From: Mogibacterium sp.
GTDB taxonomy: Bacteria; Bacillota; Clostridia; Peptostreptococcales; Anaerovoracaceae
NCBI GenBank assembly: GCA_017512365.1
Contig: JAFWGQ010000066.1
Coordinates: forward strand, 19,247-83,246
Direction: 5' to 3'
Length of the DNA stretch: 64,000 nucleotides
Under the pieces are notes generated by a model, which saw only the letters and a program-made list of their open reading frames with translations, had not been told where the DNA came from and made no database searches. The position numbers and the translations under genes are program-made. Below are positions 8,290-16,856 of this stretch, in pieces (the first letter of the stretch is position 1; each line of letters starts with the position of its first letter).

Positions 8290-9960
8290 CTATGCGGTCA
8301 CGGATCCGATGCGGGCCCGCACCATGTCCTCTCCCATTATCTGCTGTATGGCCCATACATCAGGCGACTGCGCCCTTCCCATGAGCGCTATCCTGATGAC
8401 CGTGCTCACGTGGCCGACATGGCCCTTGTAGTCGTCGGGATTCTTTTTGTAGTCCTTCGGCTTTGCCGCATATCCGAGATCCGTCGCGATCTGCCTGATC
8501 TTATCGAACCACTGTCCGTTGTCGTCTGAGTGGTCGTAGCTGTCGAGATAGGCCTTAAGTATCGCGTCAGCATCCGCTGCCGCCTCAGCCGGGTATTCAT
8601 CCTTCCTTTCGAACGATTCATCGAAGAAGTATCCGATGAAGTCCATTATCTGCCTCGCGTACACGAGATCCGCTCTCGGGCGGGCGTCATGCCTGCCGAG
8701 GTCGAGTATCTCAGCCAGGTGATCCATGTCTCTGAATACATATGCGTATTCGGGAGCGAACTCATCTGACCAGCCCTTCAGCCACTCCGCGAGCTCACGC
8801 GCATCGATATGCAGAAGCGTGTTCTTGCTCACATCGTTCAGCTTGTCGAGGTCGAAGAGCGCGCCGCTGCTGCTCATCTTTTCTGTCGTGAAGCGGAACT
8901 CATCCGCGTCAGCATCAGGGTTCTCCATGCGCCACTCCTCGTAATTGGAGTTCAGTATGGTCAGCAGGTATTCCCTTACCGCCGCCGGATGATATCCCTC
9001 GCTCCTGTAGAAGTCGAGAGAGAGCTCCGGGTCCTTTCTCTTGGAAAGCTTTCTCTTATTGCCGTCCTCGTCTATCTTCATCAGCTGGGCGGTGTGGCAG
9101 TATACAGGCAGCTCCCATCCGAGATCCTCGAAGAGTTCGATGTGGATCGGCAGCGACGGGAGCCACTCCTCGCCTCTCACGACGTGAGTGGTCCTCATCA
9201 GATGATCGTCCACGACGTGGGCGAAGTGGTATGTCGGTATGCCCGTCTGCTTGATTATGACGATATCGAGGAAGTTGTCAGGTACCGAAAGCTCGCCTCT
9301 GATGGCGTCGGTCACGGCGTGCCTTGCCGTCTCCTCCGCGCCGGCGTTCGGGATTCCCTTCGATTTCAGCCTGATGACGAAAGGCTCTCCTGCCTTTATG
9401 CGCGACTCGACTTCTGCGGCGGTCTCAGGGTCGCTGTCCCAGTCTCTGTACTTCGACCAGCCTGCGTATATGCCCGGCGAGAGCTTCTGCGCCTCCTGCT
9501 CTTCCCTGATCGCGCTTATCTCCTCTTCGCTCAGGAAGCACGGATAAGCGAGGCCTTCCGCGAGCAGCTTCTTTGCAAAAGTCTGATATATCTCTCCCCT
9601 GCGGCTCTGCGTATAATCGCCGTAGTCTCCGATGTCGCCGTCGAGCGTCGCCCCTTCGTCGAAGCGGATCCCGAAAAATCCGAGAGAGGTTATTATGGTC
9701 TCCACCGCGTTCTCGACATAGCGCTTGTCGTCGGTGTCCTCTATCCTGAGATAGAAGACTCCTCCGCTCTGGTGCGCAAGCCTCTCATCGACAAAGGCTC
9801 CGTAGAGATTGCCGAGATGGATGAAGCCCGTCGGGCTCGGTCCGAGCCTGGTGACCATGGCGCCCTCAGGCAGGTCCCTCTGCGGGTAGATCTTTTCGTA
9901 TTCCTCCGGCGTATGCGGGAGTGACGGGTAAATAAGTTCGCTTAGTTCTTTATGATCCAT
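8290..9960 (-). CDS. gltX: Glutamate--tRNA ligase
   Basis: This 556-residue class I aminoacyl-tRNA synthetase charges tRNA-Glu (and possibly tRNA-Gln for later amidation). The HIGH-type motif is in PSPTGFIHLGN (41-51) and the KMSKS-type motif is KLSKRKD (~304-310). VTRLGPSPTG, YLRIEDTD and the THVVRGEEWLPSLPIH block are typical. It has a ~35-residue N-terminal extension before the catalytic core and is somewhat longer than the common ~490-residue form. It starts 10 bases after the stop of the CofE-like gene, so the two are co-transcribed. Confidence 0.93.
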   Translation of the reverse strand: MDHKELSELIYPSLPHTPEEYEKIYPQRDLPEGAMVTRLGPSPTGFIHLGNLYGAFVDERLAHQSGGVFYLRIEDTDDKRYVENAVETIITSLGFFGIRFDEGATLDGDIGDYGDYTQSRRGEIYQTFAKKLLAEGLAYPCFLSEEEISAIREEQEAQKLSPGIYAGWSKYRDWDSDPETAAEVESRIKAGEPFVIRLKSKGIPNAGAEETARHAVTDAIRGELSVPDNFLDIVIIKQTGIPTYHFAHVVDDHLMRTTHVVRGEEWLPSLPIHIELFEDLGWELPVYCHTAQLMKIDEDGNKRKLSKRKDPELSLDFYRSEGYHPAAVREYLLTILNSNYEEWRMENPDADADEFRFTTEKMSSSGALFDLDKLNDVSKNTLLHIDARELAEWLKGWSDEFAPEYAYVFRDMDHLAEILDLGRHDARPRADLVYARQIMDFIGYFFDESFERKDEYPAEAAADADAILKAYLDSYDHSDDNGQWFDKIRQIATDLGYAAKPKDYKKNPDDYKGHVGHVSTVIRIALMGRAQSPDVWAIQQIMGEDMVRARIGSVTA

Positions 9961-9970
9961 TATGGTTTTA

Positions 9971-11173
9971 TTATCTTCCTGTAGTGTAGTTGTCGAAATA
10001 GCCCTGTATGTATATGACCGGCGTGCCCTTGTCGCCCGAGCCCGACGTCAGGTCGCAGAGCGATCCGATCAGGTCTGTCAGGCGTCTCGGAGTCGTGCCT
10101 TCAGACGCCATGTTGCCCACGAGGCTCTCCTCGCCCTTGGCCTTTATCGCCTTGCTGATCGCGTCTCTCAGAGCTTCGCCCGAGAGGTCCGCGAAATCGT
10201 TGTCGGCAAGATACTTGAGCTTGAGCTCGTTAGGCGTTCCCTCGAGTCCCGGCGTATAGAACGGGGATACCACAGGGTCCGCGAGTTCCCAGATCTTGCC
10301 TACAGGATCCTTGAAGGCTCCGTCGCCGTAGATCATGACCTCGACATGCTTTCCGGTCTTTTCGAGCATCCTCTTCTGGATGTCCAGAACGAGTCCCTGA
10401 GCGTCTCTCGGGAAGAGCTTGACGGTGTCTTCGGTCGCCTTGTTCGATCCGAGCAGACCGTAGTTCTCGTTGTATCCGCTGCCGTTCACAGGGGCTGTCA
10501 GGATGTCGTCCATGCCGTATACGTTGGCGCCCTTCTCTCTGAGCTTCCTCTTGGTGCGCTCGCGGGTATGGATGTCGCAGGTGATCACGTTCTTTGTGTA
10601 GCTGAGGATCTCTTCAGCGTGGTTCGCAAAGATGATCTCGGCCTCGGCTCCCATCTCCCTGATGAGATCGCCGTAGTACGACACATAATCCACGCCGGTG
10701 AACTGGTGCTTATTTTCGCCGAAGAGCTCTCTGTATTTCTCAAGAGTGAGTACGTCGCTGTACGGATTGACTCCGGACTCGTCGATCTGGTCCATGGTCA
10801 GAAGCGCGTTGCCGACCTCGTCGGAAGGATAGCTGAGCATCAGAACGACTTTCTTCGCGCCCTTTGCCATTCCCCTGAGGCAGATGGCGAACCTGTTCCT
10901 CGAAAGGATCGGCCAGATGATGCCTATGGTCTCGCCGCCGAGCTTCGCCTTTACATCCGCCGCTATGTCGTCGACGCTTGCGTAATTGCCCTGGCATCTG
11001 CCGACTACCGACTCCGTTATGGCCACGATGTCGCGGTCCCTGACTTCAAATCCGTCTTCCGACTCTGCCGCAGCCAGAACGCTTTCCGTTACCATTGCCG
11101 CAAGGTCGTCTCCCTCGCGGAAGATCGGGCATCTGATGCCGCGCGATACTGTTCCTACTCTTCTCTCTCCCAT
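9971..11173 (-). CDS. CofE-like family protein (coenzyme F420-0:L-glutamate ligase fold)
   Basis: This 400-residue protein has features of the CofE/FbiB ligase family: RDIVAITESVVGRCQGNY near the N-terminus, an LSRNRFAICLRGMAKGA block and a C-terminal VIYIQGYFDNYTTGR. Archaeal and actinobacterial CofE adds glutamate to F420-0. No F420 biosynthesis genes are seen here, and most Clostridia are not known to make F420, so the substrate is probably different. I start at ATG 11173, preceded by GGAGAAGAAA; the TTG at 11185 is an alternative. It shares an operon with gltX, another glutamate-using enzyme, which is suggestive only. Confidence 0.75.
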   Translation of the reverse strand: MGERRVGTVSRGIRCPIFREGDDLAAMVTESVLAAAESEDGFEVRDRDIVAITESVVGRCQGNYASVDDIAADVKAKLGGETIGIIWPILSRNRFAICLRGMAKGAKKVVLMLSYPSDEVGNALLTMDQIDESGVNPYSDVLTLEKYRELFGENKHQFTGVDYVSYYGDLIREMGAEAEIIFANHAEEILSYTKNVITCDIHTRERTKRKLREKGANVYGMDDILTAPVNGSGYNENYGLLGSNKATEDTVKLFPRDAQGLVLDIQKRMLEKTGKHVEVMIYGDGAFKDPVGKIWELADPVVSPFYTPGLEGTPNELKLKYLADNDFADLSGEALRDAISKAIKAKGEESLVGNMASEGTTPRRLTDLIGSLCDLTSGSGDKGTPVIYIQGYFDNYTTGR

Positions 11174-11207
11174 TTTCTTCTCCAATCATTTTTAATCAAA
11201 AACAATG

Positions 11208-11243
11208 ATCCCGTCCTTCTTCTTTCCTTCTGAAGAACGGGAT
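11208..11243 (-). terminator. Terminator after the beta-helix gene
   Basis: ATCCCGTCCTTC (11208-11219) pairs with GAAGAACGGGAT (11232-11243) with one mismatch. On the minus strand it is followed by CATTGTTTTTGATT. It separates the nagB-glmM-beta-helix group from cofE-gltX. Confidence 0.8.
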
Positions 11244-11253
11244 AATTCTATCA

Positions 11254-11916
11254 CTATTCGTGCTTGTCAGCAATCTCCCCGCTGTTCTTGAAGATGCTGT
11301 TCTCAGGCACGACGCCCCTGACGCATGATGTCGGATAGACATTGGAATTTCGCCCGATGACCGTGCCCGGGTTGAGCACCGCGTTGCAGCCGACCTCGAC
11401 ATGATCGCCGAGCATGGCTCCGAATTTCTTGATGCCCGTCTCTATCTTCTCTGTGCCGTTCTTTACGACGACCAGCTGCTTGTCGGCCTTGACGTTCGAT
11501 GTTATCGAGCCGGCTCCCATGTGGCTGTAATAACCGAGGATGGAGTCGCCCACATAGTTGTAGTGCGGGGTCTGGACATGGTCGAAGAGGATCACGTTCT
11601 TGAGTTCTACGGAGTTGCCTACCACGCAGTCGGCTCCGACAAGGGCCGAGCCTCTGATGAAAGCACAGTGCCTCACCTCTGTGTTAGGTCCGATGATGCA
11701 AGGCTCTCCGAGATACGCGCTCGGGAATACCTTCGCCGTCTTGTGGACCCATACGTTCTCGCTTACCTCTCCGTACTCGGACGGATCGAGCGTCGGTCCG
11801 AGCTCGAGTATGAATTCCCTGATGCCCTTGAGAGCTTCCCACGGATACTCGAACTGCGAGAGATAATCCTTCGCGAGGGTATGGTCCAGATCATATAAAT
11901 CTTTTATCGTATACAT
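11254..11916 (-). CDS. GlmU C-terminal-like left-handed beta-helix protein
   Basis: This 220-residue protein has hexapeptide repeats from residue ~50 on (YLGEPCIIGPNTEVRHCAFI, ALVGADCVVGNSVELKN, AMLGDHVEVGCNAVL). These form a left-handed beta helix as in the acetyltransferase half of GlmU. The SHMGAGSITSNVKADKQLVV stretch resembles the GlmU acetyl-CoA and glucosamine-1-phosphate site. No pyrophosphorylase domain is present. Downstream of nagB and glmM, it is likely a glucosamine-1-phosphate acetyltransferase or a related sugar acyltransferase in UDP-GlcNAc synthesis. If so, the uridylyl step would need a separate enzyme. Confidence 0.8.
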   Translation of the reverse strand: MYTIKDLYDLDHTLAKDYLSQFEYPWEALKGIREFILELGPTLDPSEYGEVSENVWVHKTAKVFPSAYLGEPCIIGPNTEVRHCAFIRGSALVGADCVVGNSVELKNVILFDHVQTPHYNYVGDSILGYYSHMGAGSITSNVKADKQLVVVKNGTEKIETGIKKFGAMLGDHVEVGCNAVLNPGTVIGRNSNVYPTSCVRGVVPENSIFKNSGEIADKHE

Positions 11917-11936
11917 TCTGTTTCCTTTCTGTAAGT

Positions 11937-12123
11937 CGCGTTATCGTGTGAGCTGAGCATTTCGCGAGGATCTTGCCAGCTGCACCGATGGAGTGAAGCG
12001 AAGCGGCCGGATGTTTGAGACGGAGTCCCGGTACCCAGTGCGACGGCGAAAACTCCCCGCGCTCGCAAGCGCCTGAGGATGCAATGGCAGATCCGAGCGA
12101 CGCGAAGCGAACACCGTAACGCG
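11937..12123. repeat. 187-bp intergenic element with inverted ends
   Basis: It fills the gap between glmM and the beta-helix gene. Its ends are CGCGTTATCGTGT (11937-11949) and the inverse of CGCGTTACGGTGT (12111-12123), matching at 11 of 13 positions. A GGATC-TGCCA motif follows at similar depth in each arm. The core is GC-rich with repeated GCGAAGCG. No frame is coding-like. It resembles a palindromic intergenic repeat or MITE-like unit, but I see no target duplication. Confidence 0.5.
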
Positions 12124-12131
12124 GCTTAACG

Positions 12132-13481
12132 TCAGTCTGCTAAGTGTCCTTTTTTGCGGATCATGTCGATGATCTGATCCACGTACTTCTCGCATTCCTC
12201 TTCCGACGGCGCCTCAGCCATTACTCTGACTACAGGCTCTGTGCCGGATTCCCTGAGGAGGGTGCGGCCCTTGTCGCCGAGCGCCTTCTTGGCCTCAGCG
12301 TCAGCCGCCAGCACATCAGGATCGCTCATGCACTCCTCCTTGCTCTTTACTCTCACGTTCTTGAGGACCTGAGGATAGAAGACCACAGGAGCCGCGAGCT
12401 CGCTCATAGGCTTCTTCTTGGCCAGCATGACCTCCATGAGCTTCAGGGATGTCAGGATGCCGTCGCCCGTCGTGGCGTACTTGGTAAAGATGATGTGTCC
12501 GCTCTGCTCTCCGCCGATGCGGTGGCCGTTCTGGACCATGTTCTCGTATACGTACTTGTCGCCGACCTTGGTCTGCTCGTATTCGATGCCGACCTCGTCG
12601 AGCGCCTTGTAAAGTCCGAAGTTGGACATGACTGTCGTAACGACCTTGTTGTTGAGCAGCTTGTCTCTCTCCTTCATGTAGAGACCGTATATGTAGAGGA
12701 TGTGATCTCCTGTGACCACATTGCCCTTCTCGTCGACGGCGAGACATCTGTCAGCGTCGCCGTCATAGGCGAATCCGACGTCGAGTCCGTTGTCGACTAC
12801 GAACTTCTGCAGGTGCTCGATGTGAGTCGAACCGCATCCGGTATTGATATTGTAGCCGTCCGGCTTGTCGTTCATGATATACAGCTTGGCACCGAGCGCC
12901 TCGAACACTCCCGGCGCGATCTGCCAGGCCGCTCCGTTGGCGACATCGAGTCCGACCCTGACGTCCTTGAAGCTGAATTTGGACATCGAGATAAGGTAGC
13001 CGATGTAGCGGTTGCGCCCCGCGACGTAGTCCACAGTGCGTCCGATCTCATCGCGCTCCGCCATAGGAACTTCCATCTCGCCGTCGAGGTACTGCTCGAT
13101 CTTGAGCAGCGTCTCCTCATCCATCTTTTCGCCGTTGTTGTTGACGATCTTGATGCCGTTGTCATAATACGGATTATGCGACGCCGAGATCATGATTCCG
13201 CAGTCGAAATCGTCGACTCTGGCGATATACGATACGGAAGGAGTCGTGGTGACATGCATGATGTAGGCGTCGGCGCCGGATGCCATGAGGCCCGTGCAGA
13301 GCGCGTACTCGAACATGTAGCTCGATCTTCTCGTGTCCTTTCCGATGACGACTCTGGCCTTGCGGTCGAGTCTCTTGCCGTAGTACCAGCCGAGGTAGCG
13401 GCCGATCTTTATGGCGTGATCGAAGGTAAGATTTTTGTTGGCCTCGCCGCGGAAGCCGTCTGTTCCGAAATATTTGCCCAT
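12132..13481 (-). CDS. glmM: Phosphoglucosamine mutase
   Basis: This 449-residue enzyme interconverts glucosamine 6-phosphate and glucosamine 1-phosphate on the way to UDP-GlcNAc and peptidoglycan. It begins with GKYFGTDGFRG, has the phosphoserine loop ISASHNPYYDNGIK (Ser 101), the metal loop DGDADRC, the sugar-binding GEQSGH and the phosphate-binding RESGTEPVVRVM, all in the expected order. The ATG overlaps the nagB stop by one base (TAATG-type), so translation is coupled to nagB. Confidence 0.95.
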   Translation of the reverse strand: MGKYFGTDGFRGEANKNLTFDHAIKIGRYLGWYYGKRLDRKARVVIGKDTRRSSYMFEYALCTGLMASGADAYIMHVTTTPSVSYIARVDDFDCGIMISASHNPYYDNGIKIVNNNGEKMDEETLLKIEQYLDGEMEVPMAERDEIGRTVDYVAGRNRYIGYLISMSKFSFKDVRVGLDVANGAAWQIAPGVFEALGAKLYIMNDKPDGYNINTGCGSTHIEHLQKFVVDNGLDVGFAYDGDADRCLAVDEKGNVVTGDHILYIYGLYMKERDKLLNNKVVTTVMSNFGLYKALDEVGIEYEQTKVGDKYVYENMVQNGHRIGGEQSGHIIFTKYATTGDGILTSLKLMEVMLAKKKPMSELAAPVVFYPQVLKNVRVKSKEECMSDPDVLAADAEAKKALGDKGRTLLRESGTEPVVRVMAEAPSEEECEKYVDQIIDMIRKKGHLAD

Positions 13482-14272
13482 TACAGTCTCTCCTTGCTCT
13501 CGATATCCAGGAAGTACTTATATGTGTCGACGGTCAGCTCGCCGCAGGCCTCCTCATCGCAGGCGATGATGGCCGCATTGTGCATCTGAAGCGCCGAGCA
13601 GGTCCATTTCTGGCTGACTCCGCCCTCTACTACGGCCGCCATGGCTCTCGCCTTGTTGTGGCCGCTGATGAGGACGAGCACTTCCTTCGAGTCCGTGACA
13701 GTCCCGATGCCTACCGAAAGGGCCTGCGCAGGAACCTTCTCAGGATCGTTCCCGAAGAATCTCGAGTTCACGATCCTCGTGTCCGTCGTGAGGTCTCTGA
13801 GTCCGGTGCGTGACGAAAGCGAAGTGAAAGGCTCGTTGAATGCGAGGTGTCCGTCTACTCCGATGCCTCCCATGAAGAGATCGATGCCGCCGTAGCTTGC
13901 GATCTTCTCCTCGTATCTTGCGCACTCGCCCTCCGGATCGTCCGTCATGCCGTTGAGTATGTTGATGTTCTCAGGCTTCATGTCGACGAGGTGGTCAAAG
14001 AAATTGTCGTGCATGAAGTACCAGTAGCTCTGGTCATGCTCGTGAGGAAGTCCGAGATACTCGTCCATGTTGAATGTCACGACATTCTTAAAAGAGACCT
14101 CTCCTGCCTTATTCTTCCTGATGAGCTCCTTATATACGCCGATCGGTGAGGAGCCTGTCGGAAGTCCGAGCACGAAAGGTCTGTCTTCCTTGTGTCCGTT
14201 TATCTTTGCTGCGATGTAGTCTGCAGCCCATTTGCACATTTTTTCATAATCGTCCTGAATTACTACTCTCAT
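13481..14272 (-). CDS. nagB: Glucosamine-6-phosphate deaminase
   Basis: This 263-residue enzyme converts glucosamine 6-phosphate to fructose 6-phosphate and ammonia. [13 protein letters not shown] (phosphate loop), FNMDEYLGL (68-75, catalytic Asp) and [14 protein letters not shown] are diagnostic. It is the first gene of a coupled pair with glmM, so the operon can divert amino sugar either to glycolysis or to the wall. A strong site (AAGGAG) precedes the ATG. The family length is normal. Confidence 0.96.
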   Translation of the reverse strand: MRVVIQDDYEKMCKWAADYIAAKINGHKEDRPFVLGLPTGSSPIGVYKELIRKNKAGEVSFKNVVTFNMDEYLGLPHEHDQSYWYFMHDNFFDHLVDMKPENINILNGMTDDPEGECARYEEKIASYGGIDLFMGGIGVDGHLAFNEPFTSLSSRTGLRDLTTDTRIVNSRFFGNDPEKVPAQALSVGIGTVTDSKEVLVLISGHNKARAMAAVVEGGVSQKWTCSALQMHNAAIIACDEEACGELTVDTYKYFLDIESKERL

Positions 14273-14386
14273 GATATGATCTCCTTTTTTCAGTGAGTTG
14301 CGGGGGAACGCCCCCTCTTCTTTACGATTCCGCGTGGATTATAGCACGGGGTTTTTTACTGTGTAAATGCGCTTGCGGATATTTCT

Positions 14387-14415
14387 TTGATTTTATACTC
14401 CTGCAGGAGTACACT
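14387..14415 (+). promoter_or_regulatory. Promoter with 16-bp palindromic operator for DUF3990-HTH
   Basis: TACTCCTGCAGGAGTA (14396-14411) is a perfect 16-bp palindrome. It sits between a -35-like TTGATT (14387-14392) and a -10-like TACACT (14410-14415) with a 17-bp spacer, 36 bases upstream of the first gene. It is the likely binding site of the HTH protein encoded second in the operon. Confidence 0.65.
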
Positions 14416-14451
14416 ATTAATGTGCATTTATTATTGCGAGGTGGGAAGAAT

Positions 14452-15117
14452 ATGCGCATCGATATCTACCACGGTTCAGAGACAGCAGTCAGGCAGCCCA
14501 GGTTCGGGGTCGGAAGAGCGTACAACGATTTCGGACTCGGCTTTTACTGCACGGAGTTCAGGGAATACGCTGCCGAGTGGGCGGTCTCATCCGGCAGGAA
14601 CGGCTTCGTATCCGCCTATACGCTCGACACCTCCGGCCTTCGCGTCATCAATCTGTGCGGTCCTCAGTATACCGCCATGCACTGGCTCTGCATCCTGCTC
14701 AACTTCCGAGAGTTCGATGTAGCGGCTCCTCTTTCGCAGCAGGCGAGAGAATACATAAACAGGAACTATGCCGTCGACTATCAGGGATGCGACTGCATAT
14801 CCGGCTACAGAGCCGATGATGTATGCTTCACCTTCGCGAGGGAGTTCCTGTCAGGAGGGATATCGTATCAGTGCATGGACAGACAGCTGAGAGGGAGCAG
14901 CGCCAACAGGGAATTCGTTCTCAAGAGCAACCGCGCCTTCGACCGCATATCCTTTGCGGGACACGAGCCGGCCATTTACCGCGACAGCTATCCGGCAGGC
15001 GCAGCCAGAGAGCTCGCCGCTCTTAAAAGCATAGGACGGCCCGCCTGCAAAAATGATCTTTTCATCACGGACATGATCAGAGAGGAGGTCAAGCCTTATG
15101 ATCCGCGCCTACGATGA
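14452..15117 (+). CDS. DUF3990 family protein, ADP-ribosyltransferase-like toxin candidate
   Basis: This 221-residue protein has an N-terminus (IDIYHGSETAVRQPRFGVGR, then NDFGLGFYCTEF) that is the DUF3990 signature. That family is grouped with the ADP-ribosyltransferase fold, in which YHGS and FYCT would line the NAD pocket. The region AANREFVLKSNRAF carries a candidate catalytic Glu. I start at ATG 14452 (site GAGGTGGG); the longer frame adds 53 residues of hydrophobic translation from the promoter. It overlaps the next gene by 20 bases, and that gene encodes an HTH protein, so a toxin-antitoxin arrangement is likely. Target unknown. Confidence 0.75.
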   Translation: MRIDIYHGSETAVRQPRFGVGRAYNDFGLGFYCTEFREYAAEWAVSSGRNGFVSAYTLDTSGLRVINLCGPQYTAMHWLCILLNFREFDVAAPLSQQAREYINRNYAVDYQGCDCISGYRADDVCFTFAREFLSGGISYQCMDRQLRGSSANREFVLKSNRAFDRISFAGHEPAIYRDSYPAGAARELAALKSIGRPACKNDLFITDMIREEVKPYDPRLR

Positions 15118-15829
15118 AGCCTGTCTGCCGGCTGCATGCAGCTGCCTCGGCAGGATGCTCGATTACAGCGTATACAGCCTGCATATCGATGCGGACTCCA
15201 TGATAAAGCTCTTCATCGCTTCCGGCACCGCCGCCCTCTTCGGGCGCGGCGATATCCGCACCATAGCCGGCAGATCCGGCATCGAGCTCGCATATTCAGT
15301 TCTCGAAAAAAGCTCGATCCCGTACGAGAGAGTGCCGGCGCGCCACACCGTGAGCCTCAGCAGCGAGTACTGGTGCGGCCACGCCCTGGCCTACGCCCAG
15401 TGGGCGTCGGGGCTCAGCTTTGAAGAGATAACGTCTGCCTGTCCGGCTTCCGAGCTTGCTGCGGACTGCACGAAGGAGCGCCTTGCCCTTCTGGACAGCC
15501 TGCCCCTCGACATAAGCGACGCGAACAGGGCGGAAGCTCTCAGGCGTTTCGGAGCCGGATTCGCGCGCGCAGCAGCCGGCAGGATCATGTCAGGCGGATC
15601 AGCCGGCGTCAGCGCAGCGCCCGCGGATACCCGGCTCAAAAAAATGCGCACAAAAAACGGCCTCAGCCAGAGCGCTCTTGCAAGGGCGAGCGGCGTTCCC
15701 CTCCGCACCATACAGCAGTACGAGCAGCGTCAGAAGGATATAAACAAAGCTCACTTCGAATGCATCATCATGCTCTCTACCGCTCTGAACTGCGAACCCG
15801 CGGATCTGTTCGAGCGATCCGGACGCTGA
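15098..15829 (+). CDS. XRE-family HTH protein, partner or antitoxin of DUF3990
   Basis: This 243-residue protein has an N-terminal ~75 residues (MLDYSVYSLHIDADSMIKLF, GRSGIELAYSVLE) and an SSEYWCGHALAYAQWASGLSFEEI block that belong to a domain found next to DUF3990 genes. The C-terminal ~60 residues are a classic Cro/C1 HTH (LKKMRTKNGLSQSALARASG). GAGGAGGT seven bases upstream supports the start inside the end of the toxin gene. It probably binds the toxin with the N-terminal part and represses the shared promoter with the HTH. Confidence 0.75.
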   Translation: MIRAYDEACLPAACSCLGRMLDYSVYSLHIDADSMIKLFIASGTAALFGRGDIRTIAGRSGIELAYSVLEKSSIPYERVPARHTVSLSSEYWCGHALAYAQWASGLSFEEITSACPASELAADCTKERLALLDSLPLDISDANRAEALRRFGAGFARAAAGRIMSGGSAGVSAAPADTRLKKMRTKNGLSQSALARASGVPLRTIQQYEQRQKDINKAHFECIIMLSTALNCEPADLFERSGR

Positions 15830-15846
15830 AAAGAAAAAAACGGCCG

Positions 15847-15881
15847 GGGGCGGCCAGGGGGTCTGTCCCCCTGGCCGCCCC
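15847..15881. terminator. GC-rich 15-bp hairpin, repeated elsewhere
   Basis: Arms 15847-15861 and 15867-15881 are perfect complements around TCTGT. The central ~28 bases recur unchanged at 52419-52446. It lies between the convergent HTH gene and cdaR, where it could end transcription, but the plus side lacks a good T run. Confidence 0.6.
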
Positions 15882-15908
15882 TGACCGGATGTGCTTCTGT
15901 CATTTCTG

Positions 15909-16856
15909 TTATTCTGTTTCGTCTTCGGTCTTCTTTTCGCTGACCGTCACCTTTATCACCTGCCCCTTCGACTTGTCCGCGACATATATCCCTTCAGGCA
16001 GGTTGTATTCGACAGGCAGCTCGGTATCCTCATAGATCCCGCTTATATCTATCTCATGCGCTCTTACGGTCCCTATATTGTCGATGTCTTCTTTTGATCC
16101 CTTTATGATCATGCGTTCAGGGACAGTGTATTTCCTCTCGTAGTAGTCATCCTGCGCATTCTTCACAGGTACGCTCAGGCTGACCGTCTTTGTGAAGCCC
16201 GCACATGCGTCGAGCGATATCTCTTCAGGAGTGATCATGACATGCGGGATCACATTGCCCTCCTTGTCCAGAGCGACGAGATCGACGGTATAGCTCTTGA
16301 CGGTATCGGTCACCTCATCATAGCTGAGCATGGCGGCGACGGTATCTATGCTTTTCAGGCGGTCCTGCGTACAGACCACCTCCGCCTCGGTATTGCTGAG
16401 ATCGAAAGTGATGAGCTCGGCATCCTCCTCTTCAGGATCCTCGTACATCACCTTTATGTCCCTGACGTCTCTCTTGGCCCTTCCTACGCTGACCTCGACA
16501 GTGGACTTGTCCGCCTTGAGCACGGTAGTGCCTTCAGGTCCGCTGATCCTGAAATCGACCCTGTTATCACCGGCAACGCACTCGCCGAGATCTGCCTGCA
16601 CCGTGATGTCTTCCGGGCTGATCCGGCTTGCATCGACCCGTTTCTGGCTCAGCGTCACTGACAGCCCTTCGACATTCGTCTGTGCGACTGCAAGACCTCT
16701 TTCCGCCAGCACCTCTTCGCCTGTGAAGATCACCGGAACGTCGTTGTAGGTGATATCGGTCATCGGATCATAGTTGATGATAACGAACACCCACGCCGCG
16801 ACAGCTACCAGTACAGCCAGCACCATATTCACGATTTTCCGGCCCCTTGGCGTCAC
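15909..16856 (-). CDS. cdaR: CdaR/YbbR-domain regulator of diadenylate cyclase
   Basis: This 315-residue protein has an N-terminal membrane anchor (VNMVLAVLVAVAAWVFVIINY) followed by an extracytoplasmic tract of YbbR-type repeats (GLSVTLSQKRVDASRISPED and similar). CdaR binds and modulates the membrane cyclase CdaA. The start is a GTG whose bases overlap the cdaA stop (GTGA), so translation is coupled. It is the last gene of hpf-LCP-cdaA-cdaR. Confidence 0.88.
   Translation of the reverse strand: MTPRGRKIVNMVLAVLVAVAAWVFVIINYDPMTDITYNDVPVIFTGEEVLAERGLAVAQTNVEGLSVTLSQKRVDASRISPEDITVQADLGECVAGDNRVDFRISGPEGTTVLKADKSTVEVSVGRAKRDVRDIKVMYEDPEEEDAELITFDLSNTEAEVVCTQDRLKSIDTVAAMLSYDEVTDTVKSYTVDLVALDKEGNVIPHVMITPEEISLDACAGFTKTVSLSVPVKNAQDDYYERKYTVPERMIIKGSKEDIDNIGTVRAHEIDISGIYEDTELPVEYNLPEGIYVADKSKGQVIKVTVSEKKTEDETE

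Noticed and set aside
12144-13589. A 481-residue plus-strand frame across glmM
   Set aside because: It is rich in Val, Leu and Asp with no fold, and is the reverse of a clear GlmM.
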